This document shows, one piece after another, positions 29,218 to 40,500 of a stretch of 64,000 nucleotides of DNA. Source of the stretch: Thermoplasmata archaeon (GTDB lineage: Archaea; Thermoplasmatota; Thermoplasmata; Lutacidiplasmatales; UBA184); contig JAKBSJ010000005.1 in the NCBI GenBank assembly GCA_021844945.1, forward strand, positions 1 through 64,000, in the 5' to 3' direction. The translations under genes were made by a program, and so were the position numbers. Every line of letters starts with the position of its first letter. The stretch's first letter is position 1. The notes beneath the pieces were generated by a model. That model was not told where the DNA came from. It searched no databases and saw only the letters and a list, made by a program, of their open reading frames with translations.

Positions 29218-29391
29218 CGTTTCCCGCCCACCGTCGTGCGCTAATAGCGATTTGTCGGGCGCTCTTGGGGCATCGTCAATTGTCGAAATGGCCCCGCGCG
29301 CTCCCGCGCCGGCGAGATACGCGTACGGCGCCCGAACCCCACCGGTCGAAGCTCTAAGAAAGGCGCTCGCCGTTGGCCCGCCGGGGGACGC

Positions 29392-29676
29392 ATGAAGTTC
29401 CACCTCTCCGCCCGGGTGAGCAGCGACCGACCGGAGGCCCTAGAGCCGGTACTGCGCCAACGGATCCCGAGCGGGACCGTGCGCCGTGAGGGCGCGGAGT
29501 TCGTGATCGACTCCTCGTGGGAAGGGGCGAGCGCGAAGGACCTGAATCGAGCCCTGCTTTCGGAGCTACGACGGGCCGAGAAGCGCACCCGGCTGCGCGC
29601 GGAATGGACCTCTCCCGATGGAACGGTCGAACGGTACTTCGACTACGTTCGGACGCAGGTCCGCCCCCCCGGGTAG
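29392..29676 (+). CDS. Conserved small protein, possibly Pcc1/KEOPS-like
   Basis: 94-aa ORF; ...AKDLNRALLSELRRAEKRTRLRAEWTSPDG; family assignment weak. Confidence 0.5.
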   Translation: MKFHLSARVSSDRPEALEPVLRQRIPSGTVRREGAEFVIDSSWEGASAKDLNRALLSELRRAEKRTRLRAEWTSPDGTVERYFDYVRTQVRPPG

Positions 29677-29810
29677 GCCCGTGCTCCGGCCCGAAAAAGG
29701 GCCCGGAAGGCCCAGGATTTAATGGGTCCGGAGGGTCTCGTTTTCCGCGTCGAAAATGGCCCTTGTTTCCGCCGCGCACATACTGTTATAACGCATGTCC
29801 GGCTCGTTGA

Positions 29811-31757
<1,947 letters not shown>

Positions 31758-31888
31758 CGAGGGGAAAGTTCGGTGTCGAGCGCCGCGTTCGGCGGGGCCA
31801 CGGTCGTCCCCGCCCATCGGGGGAGCGGGCCAAGGGAACCGTGGGGTCCCGTGGGCCCGCCGACGCACGCTCTCGGAGGAGGCGCCGC

Positions 31889-33211
31889 GTGAGCGATCGC
31901 TCGGAGTCCTACTGGTTCGAGAACGCTCTGATCGTCACGCAGGACGACGAGCGCCGCGTGTTCCGCGGCAACGTCCGCATCGAGGCCGGTCGGTTCACCC
32001 ACGTCGGCCCCGAGGCTCCGCGCGAGGGCGCGGTCAAGATCGACGCCACGCGATACGCGCTCGTCCCGGGGTTTATCAACACGCACGGCCACGTGGCGAT
32101 GGCGCCGCTGCGCGGCATCGCGGACGACCGCGACCTCGCCGGCTTCTTGGAGACGCTCTTCGCCGTCGACGCGCACCGGACCGAGCAGGATGTCGAGGCC
32201 GGAGCCGCGCTGGGAGTGATCGAGATGCTCCTGAGCGGCACCACCTCGTTCCTCGACCTCTACTACGCCGAAGACGCGGTCGCCCGGGCCGTCAAGCGTT
32301 GGGGGATCCGCGGATTCCTTGGCTGGGCCGTGCTCGATCCCGAGCTCACGACGCAGACCGGCGTCCCGCTCGATAACGCACGCCGGTTCATCTCCCGGTG
32401 GAAGAACGACCCTCTCGTCACCCCGCTCGTCGCCCCCCAAGGGGTCTATGTCTGCGGAAAGGAGACGTGGCTCGCGTCGCGCGCCCTCGCCGAGGAGGCG
32501 GGGACGCTCTGCCACTACCACTTGGCCGAGACCCGAAAGGAGGTCCACGATCACGAAGCGAAGACGGGCCGTCGTCCCGCCGCATGGCTCGAGGAGATCG
32601 GGTTCCTGGGCCCCCGCCAGATCGCGGCGCACGCAGTGTGGCTCACCGGCCACGAGATCGGGCTCCTCGGTCGTCACGGCCTCGGCATCTCCCATTGCGC
32701 GTGCTCGAACCTCAAGCTCGCGTCGGGCGGCGTGGCCCCGGTCGTGGAGCTCGCCGAAGCGGGCGCCGTCATCGGACTCGGGACCGATTCGGCCGCCTCC
32801 AACAATTCGCTCAGCATGCTCCGCGAGATGCACGTCGCCGGCCTCGTCCAGAAGAACCAGCGCTGGGACGCGGCTCAGCTCCCGGCCCAGCGCCTCTTGG
32901 ACATGGCGACACGCGAGGGAGCGCGAGCGCTCGGCCGCGACGGGGACCTCGGCTCGATCGAGCCGGGCAAGCGCGCTGACTTCTCGCTCGTGGCCCTCGA
33001 CCACCCGTCCGTGCAGCCGGCGGGCCCGGAGACGATCGTCTCCCATCTCGCCTACTCAGCGTGGGAGGAGGCGATCGACTCCGTGTACGTGGACGGCGAC
33101 CTCGTGATCACCCATCGCCAGCTCCCGAAGGGCGGATGGAGAGAGGTGCGCGAGGCTGCGACCCAGGCTGCCATCCACCTGTGGTCTCACCGGCCGAGCT
33201 CGCCTTCCTGA
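31889..33211 (+). CDS. Amidohydrolase, MTA/SAH deaminase-like
   Basis: VPGFINTHGHVAMAPLRGIADD, THRT-like N-domain, ISHCACSNLKLASGGVAPVVELAEAGAVIGLGTDSAASNN; GTG start. Confidence 0.85.
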   Translation: MSDRSESYWFENALIVTQDDERRVFRGNVRIEAGRFTHVGPEAPREGAVKIDATRYALVPGFINTHGHVAMAPLRGIADDRDLAGFLETLFAVDAHRTEQDVEAGAALGVIEMLLSGTTSFLDLYYAEDAVARAVKRWGIRGFLGWAVLDPELTTQTGVPLDNARRFISRWKNDPLVTPLVAPQGVYVCGKETWLASRALAEEAGTLCHYHLAETRKEVHDHEAKTGRRPAAWLEEIGFLGPRQIAAHAVWLTGHEIGLLGRHGLGISHCACSNLKLASGGVAPVVELAEAGAVIGLGTDSAASNNSLSMLREMHVAGLVQKNQRWDAAQLPAQRLLDMATREGARALGRDGDLGSIEPGKRADFSLVALDHPSVQPAGPETIVSHLAYSAWEEAIDSVYVDGDLVITHRQLPKGGWREVREAATQAAIHLWSHRPSSPS

Positions 33212-33870
33212 CGCTCGAGCGCGAGCGAATCGAGGATCCGCTCTCGTAGCTCGGCCGCCAGTTCCTCGGCCGGAGCATCGATGCCCAGATCGTCGGTCCC
33301 CGCGAGTCCCTCCAGCTCCTCGTCTCCGAGACCAAAGAGGGCGGCATGGGCGGCCCGGTCCACGGTGCGCGGCAGTACCCCATGGTGGAGGAGGGCCCGG
33401 CCGGTGAGGTGTTGGGCCGCTCCTCCCACCACGCGCCCATGGACGGTCAAGGATCGGCCCCGGTAGCCCAGGAAGCAGCAGGACTCCGAGCGACCGGGCG
33501 AAGGGACCCACGCGGCAGGGATCCCCCGGGAACGGTAGAGCTCCGCCGCCCCGCGGCCGAGTCGCGCGTACTCGGCCGAGAGCTCCGGGCCCCGGAGGCG
33601 ACCGTCTCGAGGTAGGACCACCGCCCACGCGACATCCCCGGGAGCGTGGAGAACGCCCGTTCCCCCGCTCGAGCGCCGCACCACGGGTACCCCGAACGCC
33701 TGAGCCTTCCGGAGCATGGGGTCGTTGGGTCGAACCCCGACCCCGACGCTCAACGCACGGTCGGTGAGCACGGCGGTCCGGATCGCCATCACGCCCGCGC
33801 TCAGCCGCTCGAGGTCGGCCGTCGCGTTCTCGAGCGCGCTCAACTGGAGGTGGGACGCGGCCCGCGCCAT
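33187..33870 (-). CDS. Lipoate-protein ligase A-like protein
   Basis: LSVGVGVRPNDPMLRKAQAFGVPVVRRSSGGTGVLHAPGDVAWAVVLP. Confidence 0.8.
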   Translation of the reverse strand: MARAASHLQLSALENATADLERLSAGVMAIRTAVLTDRALSVGVGVRPNDPMLRKAQAFGVPVVRRSSGGTGVLHAPGDVAWAVVLPRDGRLRGPELSAEYARLGRGAAELYRSRGIPAAWVPSPGRSESCCFLGYRGRSLTVHGRVVGGAAQHLTGRALLHHGVLPRTVDRAAHAALFGLGDEELEGLAGTDDLGIDAPAEELAAELRERILDSLALERQEGELGR

Positions 33871-33922
33871 CGGCCGCCGGCATCCGGTCACGCCATATGA
33901 CGCCCCGCGGGATCGGAGGGCC

Positions 33923-34474
33923 ATGGCCGAGATCGCAGCATTCCGCCGGAACCCGGGGGATGTCGCGCCGTCCTTCGCCCTCCCGGGCACCGATGGGAAG
34001 GTCCACCGTCTCGAGGAGTTCGCGGACCGCCCGTTCCTGCTGGTCACCTTCTGGTGCAACCACTGCCCCTACGTGCGCGCCTGGGAGGAACGCATGATCG
34101 ACATCGGCCGCCGTTACGGATCCCGGGGCGTGGGGATCGTGCTGATCAATTCGAACGACATCTCCGAGTATCCGCAAGACCGCCCGGAGGAGATGGCGCG
34201 ACGAGCGAAGGAGAAGGGTTACCCGTTCCCCTACCTCTTCGACGAGAGCCAAGAGGTCGCGCGCGCCTACGGTGCGGAGGTCACCCCGCACCCGATGCTC
34301 TTTGGACCGGATCGTCGCCTCCTCTTCCAGGGCCGGATCGACGACGATCACGAGCATCCCGAGCGCGTGAGGCGCCGCTATCTCGCGGAGGCACTCGATC
34401 GAGCCCTCGCCCACCAGCCGATCCCCGAACCGACCGTCCCGGTCCGGGGATGCTCGATCAAGTGGAAGGCGTAG
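33923..34474 (+). CDS. Thioredoxin-fold/AhpC-TSA family protein
   Basis: RNPGDVAPSFALPGTDGKVHRLEEFADRPFLLVTFWCNHCPYVRAWEERM. Confidence 0.88.
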   Translation: MAEIAAFRRNPGDVAPSFALPGTDGKVHRLEEFADRPFLLVTFWCNHCPYVRAWEERMIDIGRRYGSRGVGIVLINSNDISEYPQDRPEEMARRAKEKGYPFPYLFDESQEVARAYGAEVTPHPMLFGPDRRLLFQGRIDDDHEHPERVRRRYLAEALDRALAHQPIPEPTVPVRGCSIKWKA

Positions 34475-35483
34475 TCCGGCGCCGTCGGTTCCCGCTTCGG
34501 GGAGGATGGGCCAGGACCGCCTTCGCGCGCGCCTCGAACTGGGCGGCGAGCGTGGGATTGACGGGTCGACCGGCCCGGTCGAGCCGCGCGGCGATCGAGA
34601 CCTTGCCCGCCAGGGCACGCGCGAGCCGCCCTCGCGCGGCGCGGGAGTTCGACTGGATCCTCGGGTGGAGGAACAGCAGACCGTGTCGCGGCGGCGGTGC
34701 CCGTCCCCGAAGGTGCTCGAAGAACGCCTTCTCCGCCCCCAGGACCTGGACCGTGCTCGCGGGCAGGCGGCTCAATCGATCGAGTCCCCCGGCGGCGGCC
34801 ACCATCTGGGCCGCGAGCTCGGGGCCGAGCAAGGCGCTCAGGTTCGGGGTACGCTGAGGAGAGCTCTCCTGGATGGCCCGGTCGATCGACGCGCGGCTCT
34901 CCTGGAGCGTTCGGTAGCCGCGAGCGAGACCGCGACGGGCTTCGGCGAGCGCCGGGGGCGGGGTGGTCCTCGCCTCTCCCGCTCCCAGCTCGAGCAGAGC
35001 GCGTGCGGCACCGGCCGCATCTCCCGGATCGAGCTCGGGGCGATCGCGGGAGGCCCAGCTCCCGACCCGCTCTCCCAGCAGGTTGATCGCGCGGTCGAGG
35101 TCGCGCATCGCTCGCACCGCTTCCTCGACATGGATCGAGGGGTCCCAGCTCGCGTCGAGCGCCGCGTCCGCCCGCTCGAGCATCGCCCCACGCAGCGCGG
35201 CTCCCGCCGCCGGGTCGGGGGGAGGGAGCGCGAACGCGCCCATCGATTCGGGCGTGAATCGTACGCCGTGCGCGGCGATCCTGCGGTCCGCGGTCACGAA
35301 CTGCTCCCGCGAGTGCATCGAGAGCACCCGTTCGTCCTCTATCGTTAACCGGCCTTCGCGTCGCAGCTCGGACCGGGCGCGGAGCTCCGCCGCCGTGACG
35401 GGAGCGTCGGCCCGGTCCACAAGATGGCCGCTCTTGTCGATCGCGAACGTCCCGTACCAACGGCTTACGATCTCGAGCGTCAT
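34458..35483 (-). CDS. Nop5/Nop56-like C/D box RNP protein
   Basis: NOP-domain block NLSALLGPELAAQMVAAAGGLDRLSRLPASTVQVLGAEKAFFEHL...LLFLHPRIQSNSRAARGRLARALAGKVSIAARLD. Confidence 0.9.
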   Translation of the reverse strand: MTLEIVSRWYGTFAIDKSGHLVDRADAPVTAAELRARSELRREGRLTIEDERVLSMHSREQFVTADRRIAAHGVRFTPESMGAFALPPPDPAAGAALRGAMLERADAALDASWDPSIHVEEAVRAMRDLDRAINLLGERVGSWASRDRPELDPGDAAGAARALLELGAGEARTTPPPALAEARRGLARGYRTLQESRASIDRAIQESSPQRTPNLSALLGPELAAQMVAAAGGLDRLSRLPASTVQVLGAEKAFFEHLRGRAPPPRHGLLFLHPRIQSNSRAARGRLARALAGKVSIAARLDRAGRPVNPTLAAQFEARAKAVLAHPPRSGNRRRRTTPST

Positions 35484-35941
35484 CCGCTGTTCCGACCTCC
35501 ATCGACGGAGCCCCTCGCGTCCTCCCGGTAGGAAGCGCTCCCCCGACCACAGAACGCGATGGGCTCCGCGGCCTCCTCCGGCCCTGCGGCCGGACCCAGC
35601 GAGACCGGCTTCTCTCGTTGCGTGCGCCTCTGGGGCCCGTCGCTCGCAACGACCGGGATGCCGATGAATCCGGGGACGACGACGTACGGCGCTCTGCGAC
35701 CCGCGCGATTGCAGCGGACACGGTGGAACTCGAAGGCTCTCCGGACGGGTCGAGCGGCGCGGTGCGGCGGGAGCGGCCGTTGGGTTAGCTCGGCTGGAGC
35801 CAGCACATCCGTAGGACCCGGGCGCTCGAAATCGCCATCAAGCGCCTCTTGACGGAGACTCCGCTGGGAACCGGGCGCGCTGGGCCGGTGGGCGCTCGCG
35901 GCCGCGATCCCGGGCGAAGTTCGGGTGGCGAGGTCCGGCAC
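35480..35941 (-). CDS. Hypothetical protein upstream of nop5
   Basis: ORF stop overlaps the nop5 start (ATGA); no recognisable domain. Confidence 0.35.
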   Translation of the reverse strand: MPDLATRTSPGIAAASAHRPSAPGSQRSLRQEALDGDFERPGPTDVLAPAELTQRPLPPHRAARPVRRAFEFHRVRCNRAGRRAPYVVVPGFIGIPVVASDGPQRRTQREKPVSLGPAAGPEEAAEPIAFCGRGSASYREDARGSVDGGRNSG

Positions 35942-36008
35942 GACCCGGGTAGGAGGTGCGGCAGGTTAGCCTTGCCGTTCCTGCCGGGCGCGATTAATAT
36001 CGGACGAC

Positions 36009-36914
36009 ATGTCCCGGGTCATGTCCGGCACTCCCGAGCTTGACCTCGTTCGCTACGACCGCTCCGGCCCGATCGCTACCCTCACGCTGAACGCTCCGCC
36101 GGTCAACGTTCTGAGCCGGGTCGTGCTCGACGCGCTGTCGGCCCGGCTCCGCGAGGCGGCCGCGGACCTGGAGGCGCGGGTCGTGATCCTCGCGAGCGGA
36201 CTGGATCGCGCCTTCGCCGCGGGGGCGAACATCCGCGAGATGGCGTCGATGGGCCCGTCCGAGGCCCGCGAGCACGGCGGGAAGGGTCAGGCTCTCACTC
36301 GCCAGATCGAACTCCTCCCCCTCCCGGTCATCGCGGCCGTGAACGGGGTCTGCCTCGGCGGCGGATGCGAGATCGCTCTCGCGTGCGACTTCATCGTGGC
36401 CAGTGACGAGGCGACGTTCGGCCAGCCCGAGATCCTCCTCGGCGTCATGCCCGGGTGGGGAGGTACCCGCCGTCTCCCGCGGCGCATCGGCCCGGCGCGT
36501 GCCCGGCACTGGATCTACACCGGCCGGTCCGTCCCGGCGCGCGAGGCCGAAGCCCATGGGTTGGTGTTTCGGGTCGTTCCTCGATCCGAGCTCCTGCCGG
36601 CCGCGCGCGCTCTCGCCGAAGAGCTCGCCACCAAGCCTCCGGTCGCACTCGCGGCGGCGAAGTATTCGGTCCTCGCTTCGCTCGATCCGGGGATCGACCC
36701 CGGGCTCGCCTACGAGCTCGATCTCTGGGCGCGCCTGTTCGGGACGACGGATCAGAAGCAGGGAATGGAGGCATTCCTCGGGAAGCGCTCCTACCTCGTG
36801 GGTCCTCGGGCCGAGTGGGACCGGGCGTCGAAGGGGTTTCCGTGGATGGCGGGATCGAAGGACCCCTATAACGAGCCGCGGTCCCGCCGGAGGAGCGGAA
36901 AACGGAAGAACTGA
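36009..36914 (+). CDS. Enoyl-CoA hydratase/isomerase family protein
   Basis: LPLPVIAAVNGVCLGGGCEIALACDFIVASDEATFGQPEILLGVMPGWGGTRRLPR. Confidence 0.93.
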   Translation: MSRVMSGTPELDLVRYDRSGPIATLTLNAPPVNVLSRVVLDALSARLREAAADLEARVVILASGLDRAFAAGANIREMASMGPSEAREHGGKGQALTRQIELLPLPVIAAVNGVCLGGGCEIALACDFIVASDEATFGQPEILLGVMPGWGGTRRLPRRIGPARARHWIYTGRSVPAREAEAHGLVFRVVPRSELLPAARALAEELATKPPVALAAAKYSVLASLDPGIDPGLAYELDLWARLFGTTDQKQGMEAFLGKRSYLVGPRAEWDRASKGFPWMAGSKDPYNEPRSRRRSGKRKN

Positions 36915-36936
36915 CACCGCTCGGCCCCGTCCGAAT

Positions 36937-37009
36937 GCCGCGGTGGCTCAGCTGGTAGAGCGGCTCCTTGGTAAGGAGCAGGTCGAGGGTTCAAACCCCT
37001 CCCGCGGCT
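36937..37009 (+). tRNA. tRNA-Thr(GGT)
   Basis: GCCGCGGTGGCTCAGCTGGTAGAGCGGCTCCTTGGTAAGGAGCAGGTCGAGGGTTCAAACCCCTCCCGCGGCT; loop TTGGTAA. Confidence 0.95.
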
Positions 37010-37389
37010 GATCCTCTTGTGCTTCGCCCTGTCGACGGTGCCGAAACGGGCCGATCTGCCGGCGCTGCTGACGGTAGGAGGCCCGCTCCCCGAACCCCGG
37101 CGGATGTCCGTGTCGAGGGTAGGGCGAACGGGTGGGACCGTGAGGTCACGACCATTCACTCCACATAGCATCGCAGAACGGACGAGCGCGGTCCGAGCGA
37201 GCTTCGACGCGGCGGCTCGGGAGGGGACACGGGGGATACCCACGGGGGGCCTCTGGAAGGGCCTATCCGGCAGAGAGGCCTCAGTCCCCCTCCTGTCCCT
37301 GCGGTCCCCGGGGGCTAATAGACGGGGCAGGGATGCCCCCGACATGCAGCCGCCCGCTCCGCTGCGGGGATGAGGGCCCCATAACCCCG

Positions 37390-39183
37390 ATGGGCACGTC
37401 TCCGCCTTCGGCCGCACTCGATCCGGACTGGAGAACCCCCGCCGAGATCAGTGGCTATCGGTCCACCCCGACCTACGCGGAAACGATCTCGTTCCTGGAG
37501 CGAACGGCGACATCGTTCCCTCGTCTCGTTCGGATCGAGGACTTCGGACGAACCGGAGAGGGACGAGACCTGAAGATCGTCATCGTGTCGCGCGACGGGA
37601 ACTTCGACCCGGAGTCGATTCACGCCTCCGGTCGCGTCATCGTCCTCGTCCAGAACGCGATCCACGCCGGAGAGATGGACGGCAAGGATGCCTGTCTCGC
37701 GCTGCTGCGCGACCTCGTCCGAACTCCGGAGGCGGCCACGCTCCTCGACCGTGTCGTCCTCGTCTTCATTCCGGTGTACAACATCGATGGCCACGAACGC
37801 CGCTCTCCCTATAACCGGATCAACCAGCGGGGGCCGGACCTCGCGGGTTGGCGGGCCAACGGGACGAACCTGAACCTGAACCGGGACTACCTGAAGGCCG
37901 ACGCTCCCGAGACGCGGGCATTCCTTCGCATGTTCCACCGATGGATGCCGGATTTTTTCGTGGACGACCACGTGACCGACGGAGCCGATTTCCAGTACGA
38001 CGTGACCTTCGCGATCGACGAGACGCCGGACGTATTCCCGCCGACCGCGGAGTGGATCCGGACGTCCGTCACGCCCGAGCTCACGCGGCGGGTGAACGCG
38101 GCCGGCCACACCGCGTTCCCCGCCACGGTCTTCTTGAAGGACGACACCGACCCGTCGCAGGGACTCGCCTTCAACGAGAACCCGCCTCGGTTCTCCACCG
38201 GCCAGATGATCCTCGAGAACCGGCCGGGCCTCTTGGTGGAGCTGCACATGCTCAAGGACTACCGGACCCGGGTCACGGGGAACTACGCGATCCTTCGAGG
38301 CCTCCTCGAGATCCTGAACGAGCATGCGGACCGTCTGATCGCTCTGAACCGGGATGCGGACCGAACGGCCTCGGCGCCGAGCGCCGAGGCCGCGGAGAAG
38401 CCCGAGTTCCCTCTGGTCGTAGCCGGCTCCGGTGAAACGAGGACGATGGAGTTCCTCGGATACTCCTACGAGCGCTACCAGAGCGAGGTCTCCGGGGGGA
38501 TGGCGATCCGATACGGTTCGGAGCCCCGCACCTGGACGATCCCCGTAGAGACGGGCGGGGCGGTGGTAGTTTCAACGATCCCTCCGGCGGGATACATCGT
38601 TCCCCCGCAATGGACGGGGGTGATTGCGGTCCTGGAAGCGCATGAGGTGGCCCTCCATCGGACCCGGGCGGAGTGGACGGGAACGGTCGAACGCTACCGT
38701 TGTTCGGGGATGATTCGACCGAACCGACCGTTCGAGGGCCGCTACCCGATCCTGCGTACGGGGAACGTCGAGAGGGGAATGGGCCACTTTGGCGAGTGCG
38801 TCCGAAGCACGGAGACGATGTCCTTCCCTCGAGGGTCGGTCGTCGTCCCGCTCACCCAGCGTTGCGCGAAGGTCGCGATCCACTGGCTCGAACCGGAGGC
38901 GCCGGATTCCGCGCTCCGATGGGGCTTCTTTGACCCGATCTTCGAACAGAAGGAGTCCGCGGAGGCCTACGTGCTCGAGCAGCTCGCGCACGAGGAGATG
39001 GCCCGGGATCCCGGGCTTCGGGACCGGTTCGAGCACTGGGTCGCGCACGACGCTTCGTTTGCCGCGAGTCCCACGGCTCGACTCGCGTTCTTCTACGAAC
39101 GGTCCCCCTGGGGGAAGGCGAACCGAGTCGGTGACTACCCGGTGGGTCGGCTCGCGTCGCTCCGCGGACTACCCTTGGAGTGA
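37390..39183 (+). CDS. M14-family zinc carboxypeptidase-like protein
   Basis: TAEGRD-like GRTGEGRDLKIVIVS, QNAIHAGEMDGKDACL, NGTNLNLNRDYLKADAPETRAFLRMFHRWMPDFFVDDHVTDGADFQYD. Confidence 0.88.
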   Translation: MGTSPPSAALDPDWRTPAEISGYRSTPTYAETISFLERTATSFPRLVRIEDFGRTGEGRDLKIVIVSRDGNFDPESIHASGRVIVLVQNAIHAGEMDGKDACLALLRDLVRTPEAATLLDRVVLVFIPVYNIDGHERRSPYNRINQRGPDLAGWRANGTNLNLNRDYLKADAPETRAFLRMFHRWMPDFFVDDHVTDGADFQYDVTFAIDETPDVFPPTAEWIRTSVTPELTRRVNAAGHTAFPATVFLKDDTDPSQGLAFNENPPRFSTGQMILENRPGLLVELHMLKDYRTRVTGNYAILRGLLEILNEHADRLIALNRDADRTASAPSAEAAEKPEFPLVVAGSGETRTMEFLGYSYERYQSEVSGGMAIRYGSEPRTWTIPVETGGAVVVSTIPPAGYIVPPQWTGVIAVLEAHEVALHRTRAEWTGTVERYRCSGMIRPNRPFEGRYPILRTGNVERGMGHFGECVRSTETMSFPRGSVVVPLTQRCAKVAIHWLEPEAPDSALRWGFFDPIFEQKESAEAYVLEQLAHEEMARDPGLRDRFEHWVAHDASFAASPTARLAFFYERSPWGKANRVGDYPVGRLASLRGLPLE

Positions 39184-39636
39184 CCCGGGTATGCGCGGAG
39201 AGGGCGCGAACTGGGATGGCCGCGGATAGCGGCCCGACCCCCGCTCACGCCTCGGCCCTCGCGTTCGAGGAGGAGCGTGCCTTCGCGGGCTCCCGCTGCA
39301 ACGCCTCCCCCCTCCCACCGAAAGCACCGGCAGGAACTCCGGTTCACCGGCTTCTCGGACGAGCACGTTCACGTGCTCAAGCCCCTTGGTCGATACTCCT
39401 ACAGTGGGCGGACCGGTCCACCGCCCCGTTTCGGGAGCGGGGAACCCACTCGGCGGAACTCCGCTCACGAATACGCCGGTACTCGCCCTGCCGATAAGCG
39501 CGGCGACCAGGATGAAGTCCGCAACGCTCACGATGGTCGCGGGCGGCTGGGAGACAACGAACGAAATCGCGAGCAGGACTCCCAAGAGGACGGCCGTGCC
39601 CGGGAGGACAGTCGGTACTAAGGACCGCGTTCCCAA
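39169..39636 (-). CDS. Small membrane protein
   Basis: Two hydrophobic segments: VLPGTAVLLGVLLAISFVVS and IVSVADFILVAALIG. Confidence 0.45.
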   Translation of the reverse strand: MGTRSLVPTVLPGTAVLLGVLLAISFVVSQPPATIVSVADFILVAALIGRASTGVFVSGVPPSGFPAPETGRWTGPPTVGVSTKGLEHVNVLVREAGEPEFLPVLSVGGGRRCSGSPRRHAPPRTRGPRRERGSGRYPRPSQFAPSPRIPGSLQG

Positions 39637-39846
39637 GGGGCGGCCGACGGTGCGTCGACCCGGTCACCGGCCCGCATCTCTCAGGAGAATGCTGGTTCCG
39701 TGCCGCAGAGGAGCGAAGGCGAACTCCCCTCCATGTGCGGGCCGGGGCTTGCCAGCGCGCCCATTACGCACGGGGAATCCTTTCCTTAGCTAGGTTCGAA
39801 GTGCGCCGGTCGATCTTGTCCTAATCGCACTGTGCCGGCAATCAAC

Positions 39847-39870
39847 CGACGGGCCTCGGACGGCCCGTCG
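39847..39870. terminator. Perfect GC-rich hairpin, possible terminator or structured RNA
   Basis: CGACGGGCC-TCGGAC-GGCCCGTCG, 9-bp stem with 6-nt loop. Confidence 0.4.
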
Positions 39871-40033
39871 CCCCGGGAAATCTAACTGCAACTCGACTCC
39901 CCAAGGCTGGAGACCGATCGAAGCTCGTCTTTCGGCCCGGCCCTTTCGGGCTGGAGGTGGTCAAGGTGGGCCCTTCCGGAGGGGACACGCACAGCGTTGG
40001 GGTCGGTCGGCCCCCTGCGCTCCTCGTGGTCAA

Positions 40034-40234
40034 TCAGCGACCCTTGGTCTTTCCGTGGGACTTCCGCTTGACGGATGGGGAGGCGTAATCGTCCTCACGG
40101 GCGTTCAGCACGTACGATGCCTCGCTGGCGCGCTTGAGCAATGCGCCATCGCGGTCGCACTTCGGGTGTGCTGGCGCAGGGTCAAAAATGTATCCTCCAC
40201 CGCACACCGGGCATTCGTAGTACGTCATCAACAC
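40034..40234 (-). CDS. Small zinc-ribbon protein
   Basis: MTYYECPVCGGGYIFDPAPAHPKCDRDGALL. Confidence 0.65.
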   Translation of the reverse strand: MLMTYYECPVCGGGYIFDPAPAHPKCDRDGALLKRASEASYVLNAREDDYASPSVKRKSHGKTKGR

Positions 40235-40500
40235 CCCCAGACCGTAGAGCCTCCTCGGCTTAAGTCAGACCCGGCCCGCCTCGCTTTCGGAGACTTGGAA
40301 AAACCCGATGATTTCGTGGATCGTTCTCCCGCGCGCGGATCGCGGTCCTCTGTTGGCCGGCGGCGGATCCCCCGCCTCCGTCAACGTCCCCTCATAACCC
40401 CTTTCGGGAACCCGGGAAAGGGACCGGATTTGGACCGGTGCCAAAGGATCGGAGAATCGGGCGTCCGACCCGTCGAACCGTCGTGCCGGTGAGGCGTCCG

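Noticed and set aside
35771-35841. tRNA-like segment (GGGTTAGCTCGGCTGG...GGGCGCTCGAAATCGCC)
   Set aside because: D-arm- and T-arm-like words are present, but no matching acceptor stem or 5-bp anticodon stem could be formed.
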